Positions 7,893-17,896 of a stretch of DNA of 50,764 bases are shown piece by piece; the stretch's first letter is position 1, and each line of letters begins with the position of its first letter. The DNA comes from Thermoanaerobaculia bacterium. Lineage in GTDB: Bacteria > Acidobacteriota > Thermoanaerobaculia > Gp7-AA8. Where the stretch lies: the NCBI GenBank assembly GCA_017883235.1, contig JADGNY010000037.1, positions 1 through 50,764 on the forward strand. Reading direction: 5' to 3'. The translations under genes were made by a program, and so were the position numbers. The notes below the pieces were generated by a model, which saw nothing but the letters and a program-made list of their open reading frames with translations, had not been told where the DNA came from and did no database searches.

Positions 7893-8558
7893 ATGCGAAA
7901 ACTCGCCATCCTCGCCGCGCTCCTTCTCGCCGCTACCGCACGCGCTCAGTCGCTCGATGACGTCGTCTCGAAGGTCATGAAGGAGTACGGCGGGCAGGCG
8001 GCCTGGCAGAAGGTAACGTCGCTGCGCGAGAGCGGCACGGTCGTGCCGATGATGCGCAAAGGCGACGGCAAGACGATACGGTTCTGGCAGAAACCGGACA
8101 AGCTGCGCGTCGAGATCGTCTATCCGACGGGAACCGAGCTACGCGTCATCGACGGAGACCGTGGAACGCGCAATGGCAAAGAGGTCGCCGGGGATCAGCT
8201 CGAATCGATGAAGCAACAGGTTGCGCGGCTGGCCTTGCCGCTTCTCCTCGTCGAGAAGCGCGCCTCGCTCCACGACCTGGGCACGAAAGACGGCGTCTGT
8301 ACGATCGAGATCCCCCTTTCAGCGTCGCTGATGTTGACGGTCACTATCGATACGAAGACGTCGCACATCCTCCGGTCGACCGGGAAAGCGTCAGGCCTCG
8401 AATTCGTCGTCGACTACAGCGACTTCCGCCGCGTCAACGGCCTGCTCTTCCCGTTCGCGGAAGCGGGCATGGCGCAGGGGATGCCGACCGCGAACACGAA
8501 GCTCGATTCGATCGAGATCAATGCCCCTTCAGCGCAGCCTCCGCCTGCGGCAAAATGA
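7893..8558 (+). CDS. secreted LolA-like outer-membrane lipoprotein-sorting family protein
   Basis: A 221-residue protein from the ATG at 7893. The N-terminus MRKLAILAALLLAATARAQS is a classic signal peptide with cleavage after ARA. The mature part has beta-rich lipoprotein-carrier features (WQKVTSLRESG, IRFWQKPDKLRVEI, GTELRVIDGDRG, VVDYSDFRRVNGLLFPF), as in LolA/LolB-like or DUF4292-like periplasmic proteins. A role in lipid or lipoprotein handling is a family-level guess. Its last 41 bases overlap the end of the convergent SGNH hydrolase gene. Confidence 0.65.
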   Translation: MRKLAILAALLLAATARAQSLDDVVSKVMKEYGGQAAWQKVTSLRESGTVVPMMRKGDGKTIRFWQKPDKLRVEIVYPTGTELRVIDGDRGTRNGKEVAGDQLESMKQQVARLALPLLLVEKRASLHDLGTKDGVCTIEIPLSASLMLTVTIDTKTSHILRSTGKASGLEFVVDYSDFRRVNGLLFPFAEAGMAQGMPTANTKLDSIEINAPSAQPPPAAK

Positions 8559-9168
8559 TCCTGACCCACTCGGCGTACATCTTTGCGCTGGGATGGAGGC
8601 CGTCGGGCGCCACGAGCGCCGCGTCGATGGCGGCATGGCGGGAGACCGGCGTGATGTCCGCGTAGCGGGCACCGGCTCGTTTCGTCTCCTCGGCGTTGAT
8701 GGCGTTGAAGTGATCGATCTCGGCGCCGATCTTCGCCCGGTCGCGGCCGGCGGCGAAAGGCGTGACGCCCCAGTCGGGGATGGAGACGACGAGTACACGC
8801 TTCGGATCGTTCCCGGCGAACGCGATGGCTCGCTGTAACAGCACGACGAATTCCTTTCGATACTGCTCGGCATCGCGACCGCGGTATTGATTGTTGACGC
8901 CGATCAGCAGCGTCACGAGCGCGTACGGTCCGTGTGGCTTCGCCGCATCGATGGCCGATGACAGCTCGTCCGTCGTCCAGCCCGTTTTGGCGATGATCTC
9001 CGGATAGGCGATGTCGATCCCATTCTTGCGTAGCTGGAGCGCGAGCTGATTCGGCCAGCGGTCAGCGGTGGCGACGCTCTCGCCGATCGTGTAGGAATCG
9101 CCGAGGGCGAGAAAACGGGGTGATGGCGTCATCACGAGCATGAGAACGGCGGCGAAAGCGCTCAGCAT
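8518..9168 (-). CDS. SGNH/GDSL-family hydrolase (secreted or membrane-anchored esterase)
   Basis: A 216-residue protein with a short hydrophobic N-terminus (MLSAFAAVLMLVM) that may be a signal peptide. The SGNH blocks are visible: block I LALGDSYTIGE (nucleophile Ser near residue 25), block III GVNNQ (Gly/Asn), and block V DGLHPS (Asp and His near residue 190). The family hydrolyses esters or thioesters of lipids or carbohydrates; the substrate here cannot be told. The start ATG at 9168 is divergent from the DUF4097-like gene, and the 3' end overlaps the neighbouring gene by 41 bases. Confidence 0.85.
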   Translation of the reverse strand: MLSAFAAVLMLVMTPSPRFLALGDSYTIGESVATADRWPNQLALQLRKNGIDIAYPEIIAKTGWTTDELSSAIDAAKPHGPYALVTLLIGVNNQYRGRDAEQYRKEFVVLLQRAIAFAGNDPKRVLVVSIPDWGVTPFAAGRDRAKIGAEIDHFNAINAEETKRAGARYADITPVSRHAAIDAALVAPDGLHPSAKMYAEWVRIILPQAEAALKGH

Positions 9169-9236
9169 CCCCGAAGTCTACCCGCTGCTAACCTTTCGGC
9201 CTCCACGGCGTACTTACTCTGCACAGGAGGCACACC

Positions 9237-10217
9237 ATGAAGCGCATCCGCAGTGCAGTGCTCGCGGCCGTGCTTGGGCTCGTATCGATTTCGGCCGCGT
9301 ATGCCGCGATCGATAGCCCCATTCACCGCAATTTCAACGTCCGTCCCGGCGGGACGATCACCATCGACGCCGACATCGGCGACATCAAAGTCACCTCGGG
9401 TGCCGCCAACGTCAGCGTCGACGTCATCCGTCGCGCCAGGACGTCGAGCCGCTCGCACGCGGACGAGCTCTTCAAGGACCTCGACGTCAGCTTCGCCCAG
9501 GAAGGAAACGACGTCCGCATCCGCTCGCGCTACAACCATCCCACGTCGTGGTTTCACTGGAACACGGACCTCGACGTCCATTACGTCGTCAACGTTCCGT
9601 CTCAGTACAACGTCGACCTGACGACCTCGGGCGGCGACATCACCGTCTCCGATCTGAACGGACAGGTGCGGGCCAAGACATCTGGCGGCGACGTTTCACT
9701 CGGACGGATCAATGGCCTCGTCGACGCGCACACCTCGGGCGGTGACGTCTCGATGGCCGGCTCGCACGCGAACGCGATGCTTTCCACCTCGGGCGGCGAC
9801 ATCAAAGTCGGCGACGCCGCCGGTTCGCTCAGCGTGAAGACCTCGGGTGGCTCGATCGATATCCGACGCGCCGGGTCCGACCTGAAGGCGCACACATCCG
9901 GCGGCTCGATCGAGATCGGCGATGCCGGCGGAGTCATCGACGCTTCCAGTTCGGGTGGATCGATCCGGGCACGCCTGTCGCGGCAACCGCATGGCGATTC
10001 GACGCTGTCGACGTCCGGAGGAGGCATCACCGTTTCCCTCGCTCCGAATGTGGCGCTCGACATCGACGCGCATACGAGCGGCGGCGACGTGGCCTCGGAT
10101 GTTCCGGTGACGATTCTCGGCAAGCAGAACGATTCGTCACTGAACGGAAAGTTGAACGGCGGCGGCCCGAAGCTCGTGCTCCGCAGCTCCGGCGGCGACA
10201 TCCGGCTCCAGAAGTAA
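9237..10217 (+). CDS. secreted DUF4097-like beta-repeat protein with 'TSGGD' repeats
   Basis: A 326-residue protein; the ATG follows AGGAGG at ideal spacing. A signal peptide ends near AYA (residue 23). From residue about 125 the sequence consists of about ten repeats of roughly 16-20 residues containing TSGGDI or TSGGSI, which is typical of the DUF4097/YvlB right-handed beta-helix family. These proteins are usually in the envelope and uncharacterised; adhesin or stress-response roles have been proposed. The repeats are also visible in the DNA, which may allow recombination. It is followed two bases later by a convergent oxidoreductase gene. Confidence 0.8.
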   Translation: MKRIRSAVLAAVLGLVSISAAYAAIDSPIHRNFNVRPGGTITIDADIGDIKVTSGAANVSVDVIRRARTSSRSHADELFKDLDVSFAQEGNDVRIRSRYNHPTSWFHWNTDLDVHYVVNVPSQYNVDLTTSGGDITVSDLNGQVRAKTSGGDVSLGRINGLVDAHTSGGDVSMAGSHANAMLSTSGGDIKVGDAAGSLSVKTSGGSIDIRRAGSDLKAHTSGGSIEIGDAGGVIDASSSGGSIRARLSRQPHGDSTLSTSGGGITVSLAPNVALDIDAHTSGGDVASDVPVTILGKQNDSSLNGKLNGGGPKLVLRSSGGDIRLQK

Positions 10218-10218
10218 T

Positions 10219-11505
10219 CTATCCAGCCGCGAGGATTGCCTTCGCGGCGGCACGCGCGCTGGCGAAGGCGGCGTCCGACAGGATGCCGCCTTCATCCACC
10301 CAGTCACCGGCCACGTAGAGACCGCGTACCGGCGTCACGGCGCGCATTCGCGAGGATCGGCCCTCCGGCTCGACGAGTGCATTGGACACCGTCATGGCCG
10401 GCAGGAACCGGCGGTGGACGATGAGCTCGCGCCAGCCGGGCTGCATCTCGTCGACGAGCGTTTCGAGCTCCCCCTCCGTTCCTTCGCCATATTTCATTGC
10501 GTGGAGGAGAGCGCCGCCTTTCGGCGTCAGTTGCGCCCATTTCGAGTGCACCGAGTAGTAGAGCGGCTTGTCGATGCCGAGGGCAAACGTGTTCCGCGGC
10601 TCGGGAAGTTTTGACAGGGCGATATCGAGGCAGGCGGCGGTTACCGCACTCGACGTTGGCCAGTCGAGGTCGGGAGCGAGCTCGCGGGCGGTGCTGGGAT
10701 CGACCGCCATAAGGACGGTTTCAGCCGGGATGAGCGTCCCTTTGTCCGGATCGGTCATGTCCGGCATCGCCAGCGACATGGTGTCGTTGCGGACGTCGAC
10801 TTCGAGTCCGCCGAGCTCCACGCCGCGAACCGAGCCTCCGTCGTGATGGACGCTCACGACGCGCGAGCTGGTCACGAAATTGACGCCCGACGCGACCGCG
10901 GCACTATGCAGTGAGTCGACGATCTTCTGCCACCCTTCATCGACGTAGACGACTCCGCGGATGGCCAGCCGCAAATGGGCCAGCGCCGCGCTGGCGCTCT
11001 GGAGGTCGGCACGGTCGCTGTAGGTAGCGAGGCGGAACATGGCCTCCAGTACCTGCCGCAGGCGCTCTTCGGACGCGTTCGCGTCGATCCATTCGCGGAC
11101 GGTCATCGAAGCGTAGGGTTTCGGGTCGATGCGCCGGATGCGAAGCAGAAGCATGGCCGCCTTTGCCTTCGCTTTCGGCCCGAAGATCGACGTCGTGAGC
11201 AGCGACCAGGGGTTGGTGGGAAGTTTGTATTGCTCGCCGCCGAGGATGGCCACGCCGCGCGGCTTCGGAATGCCGCCGCGCACCGGGATGCCGAGCTCCC
11301 GCAGAACGTTCCAGCCGAGGCCGTTGCGGTAAAACGCGTGCGGCCCGAGATTGAACCGGTAGCCGTGGCGGAGATGCGTCACCGCCCGGCCGCCGAGGTA
11401 ACGGCGGCGCTCGAAAATCGTCACGGTGCGTCCGGCGCGCGCAAGGAACACCGCTGCCGAGAGCCCAGCCAGGCCGCCGCCGACGATGATGACGTTCTTT
11501 GACAC
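10219..11505 (-). CDS. FAD-dependent amine oxidase / phytoene desaturase-like oxidoreductase
   Basis: A 428-residue flavoprotein starting at a GTG at 11505. The N-terminal dinucleotide-binding motif VIIVGGGLAGLSAAVFLARAG is followed by the family element FERRRYLGGRA. The C-terminal FAD motif GLYVAGDWVDEGGILSDAAFASARAAA is typical of the amine oxidase/protoporphyrinogen oxidase/carotenoid desaturase superfamily. No other carotenoid genes are near, so the substrate is open. It is divergent from the proline-rich TPR protein gene. Confidence 0.8.
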   Translation of the reverse strand: MSKNVIIVGGGLAGLSAAVFLARAGRTVTIFERRRYLGGRAVTHLRHGYRFNLGPHAFYRNGLGWNVLRELGIPVRGGIPKPRGVAILGGEQYKLPTNPWSLLTTSIFGPKAKAKAAMLLLRIRRIDPKPYASMTVREWIDANASEERLRQVLEAMFRLATYSDRADLQSASAALAHLRLAIRGVVYVDEGWQKIVDSLHSAAVASGVNFVTSSRVVSVHHDGGSVRGVELGGLEVDVRNDTMSLAMPDMTDPDKGTLIPAETVLMAVDPSTARELAPDLDWPTSSAVTAACLDIALSKLPEPRNTFALGIDKPLYYSVHSKWAQLTPKGGALLHAMKYGEGTEGELETLVDEMQPGWRELIVHRRFLPAMTVSNALVEPEGRSSRMRAVTPVRGLYVAGDWVDEGGILSDAAFASARAAAKAILAAG

Positions 11506-11645
11506 GGTTGAGGGCGGATGCTACCGCGAATTCACAGCTCAGGTGGATGAAGTGTGGCACAATTTCCTTCGGTCAAACTCCCCAGGATGAAATGTGTGTG
11601 GTTCCACTGTTCTCGTGGCCGGTTACGGCACGAGTGCAGTAACAC

Positions 11646-12917
11646 GTGCCTTCAACCGGAGAAACGTCCCTGCGCAAACTGGCGGTGTTGCTGTGGTTGC
11701 TGCTCATTCCCGTCGCGGGATACGCCGCGTCCGGCGATGAGTTTTACCAACGCCTCTATCAGCGGGGACTGGCGCACTTTGCCGCCGGCGATTACGCCAA
11801 TGCCTTCACGGAGTTGCGTAAAGCCGCCTTTGGTTTCGTCGAGCAGGTCGATCAATTCGAGAACGCGCAAGCCTACGCGATCATCGCCGCCCACCGGCTC
11901 GGGCACGACAACGACGCGCGCGACTCGCTGATGCGCATCGTCGCGGCGGAGAAGGTTCAGCCGCACTTCCGCTCGGTCACGCTTCCTGTTGATGTGCGCG
12001 CGGAAGTCGATACTGTTGCCGCCGCACTGTTGACGACGGAGGAGTGCACGCTCCTCGGCGTTCCCGAGCAGGTACGGCGGGCAGGGGCCGCGGCAAAGCC
12101 ACCGGTCGTGGTGCCGACACCGACGAAGCGTCCGAATGTTGCCGTGACGGCGCCGCGCGAAAAAGAGGCCACCGACGACACCGCGCACCACGCTACCCAG
12201 CCGAGAGCAACCCCGCAACCGGTTGCGCCGGTGCCTCAGCCGAGGACCGTTGCACCCCAACCCGTGGTTCCGAATCCGCAGCCTGCCGTTCCCACTCCAC
12301 AACCTGTTGAACCGGTGCCTCAAACGCCGCAGCCGGTCCAGCAACCGCAACCGGTCGCGCCGGTGCCGCAGCCGAGGACCGTTGCGCCGCAACCCGTGGT
12401 TCCGAATCCGCAGCCGGTCGTTCCCACCCCGCAACCTGTTGCGCCGGTGCCCCAACCGTCGCTACCGCTCCCCCAACCGGTTGCACCGCCGAAGCAGGAG
12501 ACGGCTCCTCCGCGTCCGCGGCCCGGGACGCCGGATCCAGTGCCGCAGCCGGTGGCGAAGAATGCGGACGCAAGACTCGCCGAGGCACAGCGGGCAGTCG
12601 ACGACGGTGAGATCGGCCGCGCGCGGTCGATCTACATCGCGCTCCTGAGCGGTCCTCCGCTCTCGCACCCAGCGGCGCTACGCCTCGCCGAGGGGTTGTA
12701 TCGCGTGCGTGACTTCCCGGACGCCGCGCGCGCCTTCGCACGTGCAGGTACCCTCGTCCACGGCGAGGAGCAATACCACTACTACTACGCTGTGACCTTG
12801 TACGAAACGGGCCGCTACGCGGAAGCAAAGCGCGAGCTTGCCGTCTCACTTCCCTACATCGCCGCGACGACGGAAGTGGCGCGTTATCGCGCGAAGATCG
12901 AGGGAGCGATCGAGTAA
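11646..12917 (+). CDS. secreted TPR protein with proline/glutamine-rich linker
   Basis: A 423-residue protein from a GTG at 11646. A hydrophobic segment (KLAVLLWLLLIPVAGYAASG) serves as signal peptide or anchor. Two helical TPR-like parts, residues about 30-130 and 310-420, flank a low-complexity linker rich in QPV, APVPQP and PNPQP. Part of the linker is a 132-bp (44-residue) duplication, first unit from about 12213 and second from about 12345. The linker probably spans the periplasm or cell wall. No enzyme motif. Confidence 0.7.
   Translation: MPSTGETSLRKLAVLLWLLLIPVAGYAASGDEFYQRLYQRGLAHFAAGDYANAFTELRKAAFGFVEQVDQFENAQAYAIIAAHRLGHDNDARDSLMRIVAAEKVQPHFRSVTLPVDVRAEVDTVAAALLTTEECTLLGVPEQVRRAGAAAKPPVVVPTPTKRPNVAVTAPREKEATDDTAHHATQPRATPQPVAPVPQPRTVAPQPVVPNPQPAVPTPQPVEPVPQTPQPVQQPQPVAPVPQPRTVAPQPVVPNPQPVVPTPQPVAPVPQPSLPLPQPVAPPKQETAPPRPRPGTPDPVPQPVAKNADARLAEAQRAVDDGEIGRARSIYIALLSGPPLSHPAALRLAEGLYRVRDFPDAARAFARAGTLVHGEEQYHYYYAVTLYETGRYAEAKRELAVSLPYIAATTEVARYRAKIEGAIE
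12213..12476 (+). repeat. 132-bp tandem duplication in the proline-rich linker
   Basis: The unit beginning CCGCAACCGGTTGCGCCGG at 12213 recurs at 12345 with a few substitutions (CCGCAACCGGTCGCGCCGG). The period is 132 bp, so the frame is kept. Copy number is likely to vary between strains. Confidence 0.6.
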
Positions 12918-13018
12918 CGACGCAATCTCTTGTCTATCTGACACATCCCTTTGATAGAATCGCCAAAATCCGTTTGAGTGAGTCGCCCAAAATCCGCGAG
13001 CGTCTTCGAAAGGCTGAC

Positions 13019-13483
13019 ATGAAAAAACTTGCCGTTGCTATCGCCCTGATGCTGTTCGCGATCGTCGGATATTCCGCCGAACGAGCGACGACGCCCGAGA
13101 TCACGCCGCCCGCCAACGGCGAAGAGTTCCTGCGTCTGAGCAGCACCGAGAAGTTGTTCTGGTCGATTGGCTATTCACAGGGTTATCTCGACGCCCTGAA
13201 CAAGATCGACGTCGCCGCCGGACCGAATTCAGCCTGTGCCAGTCTGGCCGCGCGCACGGAGCGGCAGAGCTCGACCGCGGGCAAGATGTCCGGTTTCGAG
13301 CTGGTCTCCGGCCTCGAGAAGTTCTATGCCGATCCGGCCAACACGCTGATCCCCGTCGGAAGCGCCATCCGCATCTACATGCTGCAGGCAGCCGGCAAGG
13401 ACCAGGCCACGATTCAAGAGCTGATCGAGACCGCGCGTGCGCTCGGCGCCGAGAGTTCCCGCCGGCCGATGGCCGGCAAGTAG
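13019..13483 (+). CDS. small secreted hypothetical protein
   Basis: A 154-residue protein. The ATG at 13019 gives MKKLAVAIALMLFAIVGYSA, a clear signal peptide; the upstream TTG (12974) only adds a charged leader. The mature protein includes FWSIGYSQGYLDALN and a pair of Cys-free helices. I do not recognise the family, although the SxGYxxGY pattern resembles small Rap1a/Tai-like immunity folds. It is followed 43 bases later by another secreted protein. Confidence 0.6.
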   Translation: MKKLAVAIALMLFAIVGYSAERATTPEITPPANGEEFLRLSSTEKLFWSIGYSQGYLDALNKIDVAAGPNSACASLAARTERQSSTAGKMSGFELVSGLEKFYADPANTLIPVGSAIRIYMLQAAGKDQATIQELIETARALGAESSRRPMAGK

Positions 13484-13526
13484 TCGGGTTTTCCTTCGGA
13501 AGCACAACTGCAGGTGGAGGGGCGCA

Positions 13527-14006
13527 GTGGATTCGCTTCGGTCCATGCTTTCAGTGGCCGCGGTGTTCTGCGTGATCCCTGTTCTGAGTGCTTCAGCGAT
13601 CACCAAAAAGACGCTTCCTCATCGATTGCCGGCAGTGGTGTCGGCAATCGCGCTCACCGCGCTCCGCGATTCGAATGAGACGAACGACTTCCGCCGCTTC
13701 GAGGCCGCTCTCGCCGTCGCGAAGTCGCTCGCGGACCTGATGCCGCTCGGAGCGGCACGCAACGCTCTGCGGCGCGCCATCCTCGTCTATGAGGATGTCG
13801 ACGCGGTCTGGAGCTTCGCGGTGCGCGATCGCTACGGCGCCTATTTCAACGACGATTCTCTGCCCGGCTTGCACGACCGGCTCAATGCCGACTATCCCGG
13901 CTACGACGACTTCATCGCCGACTACCGCGTCGCCGACCGCAAGGGGAACGTCCTCTATCCGACCGCGGAAACGCGAACGTTCCTGTTGAAGCAGCTCGCA
14001 CCGTAG
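13527..14006 (+). CDS. secreted hypothetical protein
   Basis: A 159-residue protein from a GTG at 13527 preceded by GGTGGAGGGG. The N-terminus (LRSMLSVAAVFCVIPVLSASA) is a signal peptide. The rest is helical and acidic (SLPGLHDRLNADYPGYDDFIADYRVADRKG), with no motif I can name. The C-terminus lies 18 bases from the end of the convergent sensor kinase gene. Confidence 0.55.
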   Translation: MDSLRSMLSVAAVFCVIPVLSASAITKKTLPHRLPAVVSAIALTALRDSNETNDFRRFEAALAVAKSLADLMPLGAARNALRRAILVYEDVDAVWSFAVRDRYGAYFNDDSLPGLHDRLNADYPGYDDFIADYRVADRKGNVLYPTAETRTFLLKQLAP

Positions 14007-14023
14007 CGTGTTACTACTTTGTT

Positions 14024-17000
14024 TCAATTGCGCTGCCACTTCGAGGCCGCGAGCACGCGTTCGCCCGGCGGGATCACCGTGCCGTCGATATTGATGATCG
14101 GGCTGGGAATGGTCGTTCCGGCGAAATGAACCGGAAGCGTGAAGGTGAAGGTGCTCCCTTTTCCGACTTCGCTGGCCACGGTGAGCGTCCCGCCCTGTAA
14201 CTCGACGAACTTCCGAACGAGTGAGAGTCCCAGCCCGGTCCCGCCATATTGCCGGTTCAGCGTGCTGTCGACCTGGCGGAACTCTTCGAAGATCAGCGTC
14301 AGATTTTCCTGTGCGATGCCGATGCCGTGGTCGATGACCTCGATGCTGACCGACTCCGGCCGGTCGTCGGTCGCCCCGATCCGGCGCGCATGGATGGTGA
14401 CGATCGAATCGCTCGGCGAGAACTTCACCGCGTTCGACAGCAGGTTGTAGAGGATCTGCTTGAACTTGGCCTGGTCGGTCTCGATCGCGGTAACGCCCGG
14501 GGTGATCTCCACGGCGAACGTGATCGCCTTCCGCGCCGACATGCCGCGCATCACCTGGCAGACGCCTTCGATTGCGCTCCTGACCGGAAACGTTTCGGGC
14601 AGCAGCTCCATCTTGCCCGCTTCGACTTTCGAGAGATCGAGGATGTCGTTGATGATCTCGAGCAGGTTCTTGCCGGAGCTGAGGATCGAGCGGATGAAGT
14701 TGATCGACTTCGCGTCGATCTGCGTCTCGAGCCGCTCGATGAGAATCTCCGAGAAGCCGATGATGGCGTTCATCGGCGTCCGCAATTCGTGGCTCATGTT
14801 GGCGAGGAACCGGCTCTTGGCCTGATTCGCCTCTTCCGCTTCGCGGTTCTTGAGCTGCAGCTCGCGAAGGATGCGCGCCTTGGAGATTGCCGAGATGGCA
14901 TGCTCGCGCACGCGCGCCAGCTTGCGAAGGTCGCTGCGGCTGAAGGCGCCGGGATCGGTGAAATTGTCGAAGATGAGAAACCCTTCGATACGGCCGCCGA
15001 GCGAGACCTCCATGGCCAGCATCGACTTGGGAACGCGAAAGTGCTTCGTCTGCTCGCTGCCCGCGAGCTCGTGAAACACGTCTCCCTTGATGAGATACAC
15101 GCCTTCTTCGAGCAGCTCTGCCCGTTCCGAATAACGCCGTGTGGCCTCCTCGGGAGTCAGGCGGACGTCGCTGAACGACTCCGTTTCGTAGCCGAGCTCG
15201 GCCACAACCTCCGTGCGGTGCCGTTCGTGATCGAACTGCAGGAAAGCTGCTGCTTCCGCCTGTGGGAAAAGCTTCATGCCCTGATCGAGAAGGCTGCGGA
15301 ACACATTCTCGAGCACCAGCTCGCGGTTGATGACCTCGACCATCTTGTCGAGCGCTTCCAGCTCGTGGGTACGCGCGGAGACGATCGCCTGGAGCTCGCG
15401 ATTCCGGCGCTCGAGACGCCGCACACGAAGACGGTTGGCGAGGCTGGCCAGGGCGACGATGAGCGCGATGTATGCGATCAGCGCCCACCAGCGCAGCCAC
15501 CACGCCGGAAGGACGGAAAACTCATAGAGCTGCGGCAATGACCACACGCCGTCGCTGTTCCGGGCCATCACGCCGAAGCGATACGACTTGGGGAAGAGGT
15601 AGGCCGGCAGGTTGGTGTAGCGGATCTTGGCGTCGGGCCGCGCCGCCGACCAGCCGTTGTCGTAGCCGAAGAGGCGCGTTCGATAGACGACGCGCGATTC
15701 GTCGCTGAAGGTCAGCGCCGCGTACGCGATCGAGATCTCGTTGTTGCCGCTGCGGTCTTCGTGAAACGCGACGTCGCGGAATCGGACGATGGGCGGTTCC
15801 GCGTTCGGCTCGCGCAATGCCGGGTTGAAGATCGATACACCACTCGGCGTGGCCAGGTAAACGCGGCCGTCGTCGCCAACGGCGAGCGGGTCATACGCCC
15901 ACGCCTCGTCGTCGATCAGGCCATCCGCCTTCGAAATGCGTGCGCGGACGTGGAAGTCGCGCAGGTCGACCTCGGCCAGTCCCGCATTCTGGCTGACCCA
16001 TACCGACTGTCCGTTTGGCGAGGGCATGAGTCCGGCGACCATGCTGCCGCCGAGGGCTGCGTCGGGAAGAGTTGCCACGGTGTGGAGGGGCTTGGTATCG
16101 AGAATGGCCAGACCATTGGCCGTGCCGCTCCAAAGCTTCCCGCCGGCCCACAACAGCGTGCGTACGGAGTCGGTGCGCGCGCCGGTGGCATGCGACCACG
16201 CCGGCGCGAAGAATTTCTTCTCGTCAAGCGGAGGCGCGGCTGCCGGACTAAACGGCGCGAGACTGCGAAGCAGGCCGCTGTCCGGCGTGCCGGCCCACAC
16301 GTAACCGTCGTCGTCGACCGCCACCGCGGTGGTTCCTGCCGGCGGGAGCCCGGCGCGCGTGCCGAAGGAGAACCATTGTCCGCCAGCAAGACAGTTGAGG
16401 CCGTGAATGCCGGCCAGCCAGATCGTTTCCGCACCCTGGATCGTGAACGGCTGCACGAGATAGGTCGTGTCGACCGGGTACGAAGTGTTGACGGCCGGTA
16501 CGCCCGCAATCGTGATGCTCTTTCGCGTTGACGCCGCCATCATCGACGGTGCATCGGCAACCGTCGAAAGGCAGTTCACCCCGCCGACGGTACCGATCCA
16601 GATGCGTCCCTCGGCATCGCGAGCGAGCGAATAGACCGAGTTGCTGAGCAATCCCTCGCTGACGCGCAGGAGCGTTCTGGTTCTGTCGGGAGCGAACATC
16701 GCCAGGCCGCCGCCGGTGCCGATGAACATCTGATTTGCCCACGGTCCGCGAGCGCCGGCCTCGCGCGCCAATATGCAGAATGCACTCGGGTCGGGAAGTG
16801 CCGGCTGCTCGCCGGAATGGGAGTGGCCGGTCAGCGCCTCGAAGGCGCGGTAGTCCTTGCGCAGCCTGGATATGCCGCCGTTCTGCGCGAACCAGATGTT
16901 TCCTTCGCGGTCTTCGAAGAGCGCCCAAAGCGTATCGCCGAGGAGATTGCTCGTCCTGTTCACGACGAGGCGGTCGGCGACGTTCCGGCCGTCGATCCGC

Positions 17001-17842
17001 ACCGCTCCGGACCCGAGGCTGGCGATCCACACTTCGCCGCGCGACGTCTCGAGGATCGACACGATCCGCTCGCTGAGATCGTGATTGACGATGTCGTAGC
17101 GTTCGCCCAGTCCCCGCCAGACGACGCCATTCGTGCATCCTCCCCACAGCGCGCCGTCGCGCGCTTCGGTCAGCGCACCGGTTACACACGGCGGCAGGCC
17201 TTGCAGCGGTCCTCGAAACTTCCCTTCGCGGTCGAACTGGAGCACCGATCCGTTGTTGAGCCCGACCAGTACAGTCCCGTCACGCCGAATCAGCATGCAG
17301 GCGATGCCCGCGGTCATCGGTACGGAGTCGATCGTGCCGCGCTCGAGCGTGTCTCCACGAAAGCGATAGCGCAGGAGCCGGTCCTGCACGCCGGCCCAGA
17401 TCCAGCCGTCGATGCCCGTGACCAGACAGTTGCGCCGGACGCGCATCTGCGGCAGCCGCTCGCTACCGACGGCGCTTACGAATTTCACTCTTTTGCCCGG
17501 CTCGTAGACATCGAGCGGTTTTTCGGAAACGACCAGTCCCGATTCCGAGCCCACCCAGAGGTGATGCGTACCGTCTTCATCAACCTCGCGGATCGTCAGA
17601 TCGCGGAGGCCGTCATCCGTTCCGTATTCCTCCATGGCATGACCGTCGTAGCGCGTCAGGCCGGACGAGTAGAAGGCAAACCAGATGTAGCCGAGGTGAT
17701 CCTGCGTCACCTTCTGGACGCTGGCCGAGGAAAGCGGGTTGACCTGATCGCTCGAGGTGAAATGGCGGAATGGGAGCTCCTCCGCGGCGAGAGGAAGGGT
17801 CACGAGGAGCGCTGGGAGGAGGCACCGCACCCATCGGAGCAT
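14024..17842 (-). CDS. beta-propeller (Reg_prop/Y_Y_Y) sensor histidine kinase with GAF domain
   Basis: A 1272-residue membrane sensor kinase. Signal peptide at residues 1-20; about a dozen two-component-propeller repeats at residues 30-690 ([45 protein letters not shown]); a Y_Y_Y domain about 690-760; one membrane helix about 775-797; a coiled coil; a GAF domain about 815-985; HisKA with the phospho-acceptor in [16 protein letters not shown] (His about 1017); and HATPase_c with GIGIAQENL and [10 protein letters not shown]. Unlike classic hybrid HTCS proteins it has no receiver or AraC output. Its ligand is probably extracytoplasmic. The divergent SpoIIE phosphatase 54 bases away may share the pathway. 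Confidence 0.9.
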   Translation of the reverse strand: MLRWVRCLLPALLVTLPLAAEELPFRHFTSSDQVNPLSSASVQKVTQDHLGYIWFAFYSSGLTRYDGHAMEEYGTDDGLRDLTIREVDEDGTHHLWVGSESGLVVSEKPLDVYEPGKRVKFVSAVGSERLPQMRVRRNCLVTGIDGWIWAGVQDRLLRYRFRGDTLERGTIDSVPMTAGIACMLIRRDGTVLVGLNNGSVLQFDREGKFRGPLQGLPPCVTGALTEARDGALWGGCTNGVVWRGLGERYDIVNHDLSERIVSILETSRGEVWIASLGSGAVRIDGRNVADRLVVNRTSNLLGDTLWALFEDREGNIWFAQNGGISRLRKDYRAFEALTGHSHSGEQPALPDPSAFCILAREAGARGPWANQMFIGTGGGLAMFAPDRTRTLLRVSEGLLSNSVYSLARDAEGRIWIGTVGGVNCLSTVADAPSMMAASTRKSITIAGVPAVNTSYPVDTTYLVQPFTIQGAETIWLAGIHGLNCLAGGQWFSFGTRAGLPPAGTTAVAVDDDGYVWAGTPDSGLLRSLAPFSPAAAPPLDEKKFFAPAWSHATGARTDSVRTLLWAGGKLWSGTANGLAILDTKPLHTVATLPDAALGGSMVAGLMPSPNGQSVWVSQNAGLAEVDLRDFHVRARISKADGLIDDEAWAYDPLAVGDDGRVYLATPSGVSIFNPALREPNAEPPIVRFRDVAFHEDRSGNNEISIAYAALTFSDESRVVYRTRLFGYDNGWSAARPDAKIRYTNLPAYLFPKSYRFGVMARNSDGVWSLPQLYEFSVLPAWWLRWWALIAYIALIVALASLANRLRVRRLERRNRELQAIVSARTHELEALDKMVEVINRELVLENVFRSLLDQGMKLFPQAEAAAFLQFDHERHRTEVVAELGYETESFSDVRLTPEEATRRYSERAELLEEGVYLIKGDVFHELAGSEQTKHFRVPKSMLAMEVSLGGRIEGFLIFDNFTDPGAFSRSDLRKLARVREHAISAISKARILRELQLKNREAEEANQAKSRFLANMSHELRTPMNAIIGFSEILIERLETQIDAKSINFIRSILSSGKNLLEIINDILDLSKVEAGKMELLPETFPVRSAIEGVCQVMRGMSARKAITFAVEITPGVTAIETDQAKFKQILYNLLSNAVKFSPSDSIVTIHARRIGATDDRPESVSIEVIDHGIGIAQENLTLIFEEFRQVDSTLNRQYGGTGLGLSLVRKFVELQGGTLTVASEVGKGSTFTFTLPVHFAGTTIPSPIINIDGTVIPPGERVLAASKWQRN

Positions 17843-17896
17843 CGGCGGAGTTTACAGCCGCCGAACCCGACCGCTACTTCTACGTACAATCGAGTA

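Noticed and set aside
13593-15541. Long open frames (636 aa minus, 430 aa plus) overlapping the sensor kinase
   Set aside because: Arg/Asp-rich translations in alternative frames of the kinase gene, without domains.
16817-17896. N-terminal extension of the SpoIIE phosphatase frame by 360 residues
   Set aside because: Lies antisense to the sensor kinase and has no domain; GTG 17897 starts the recognisable protein.
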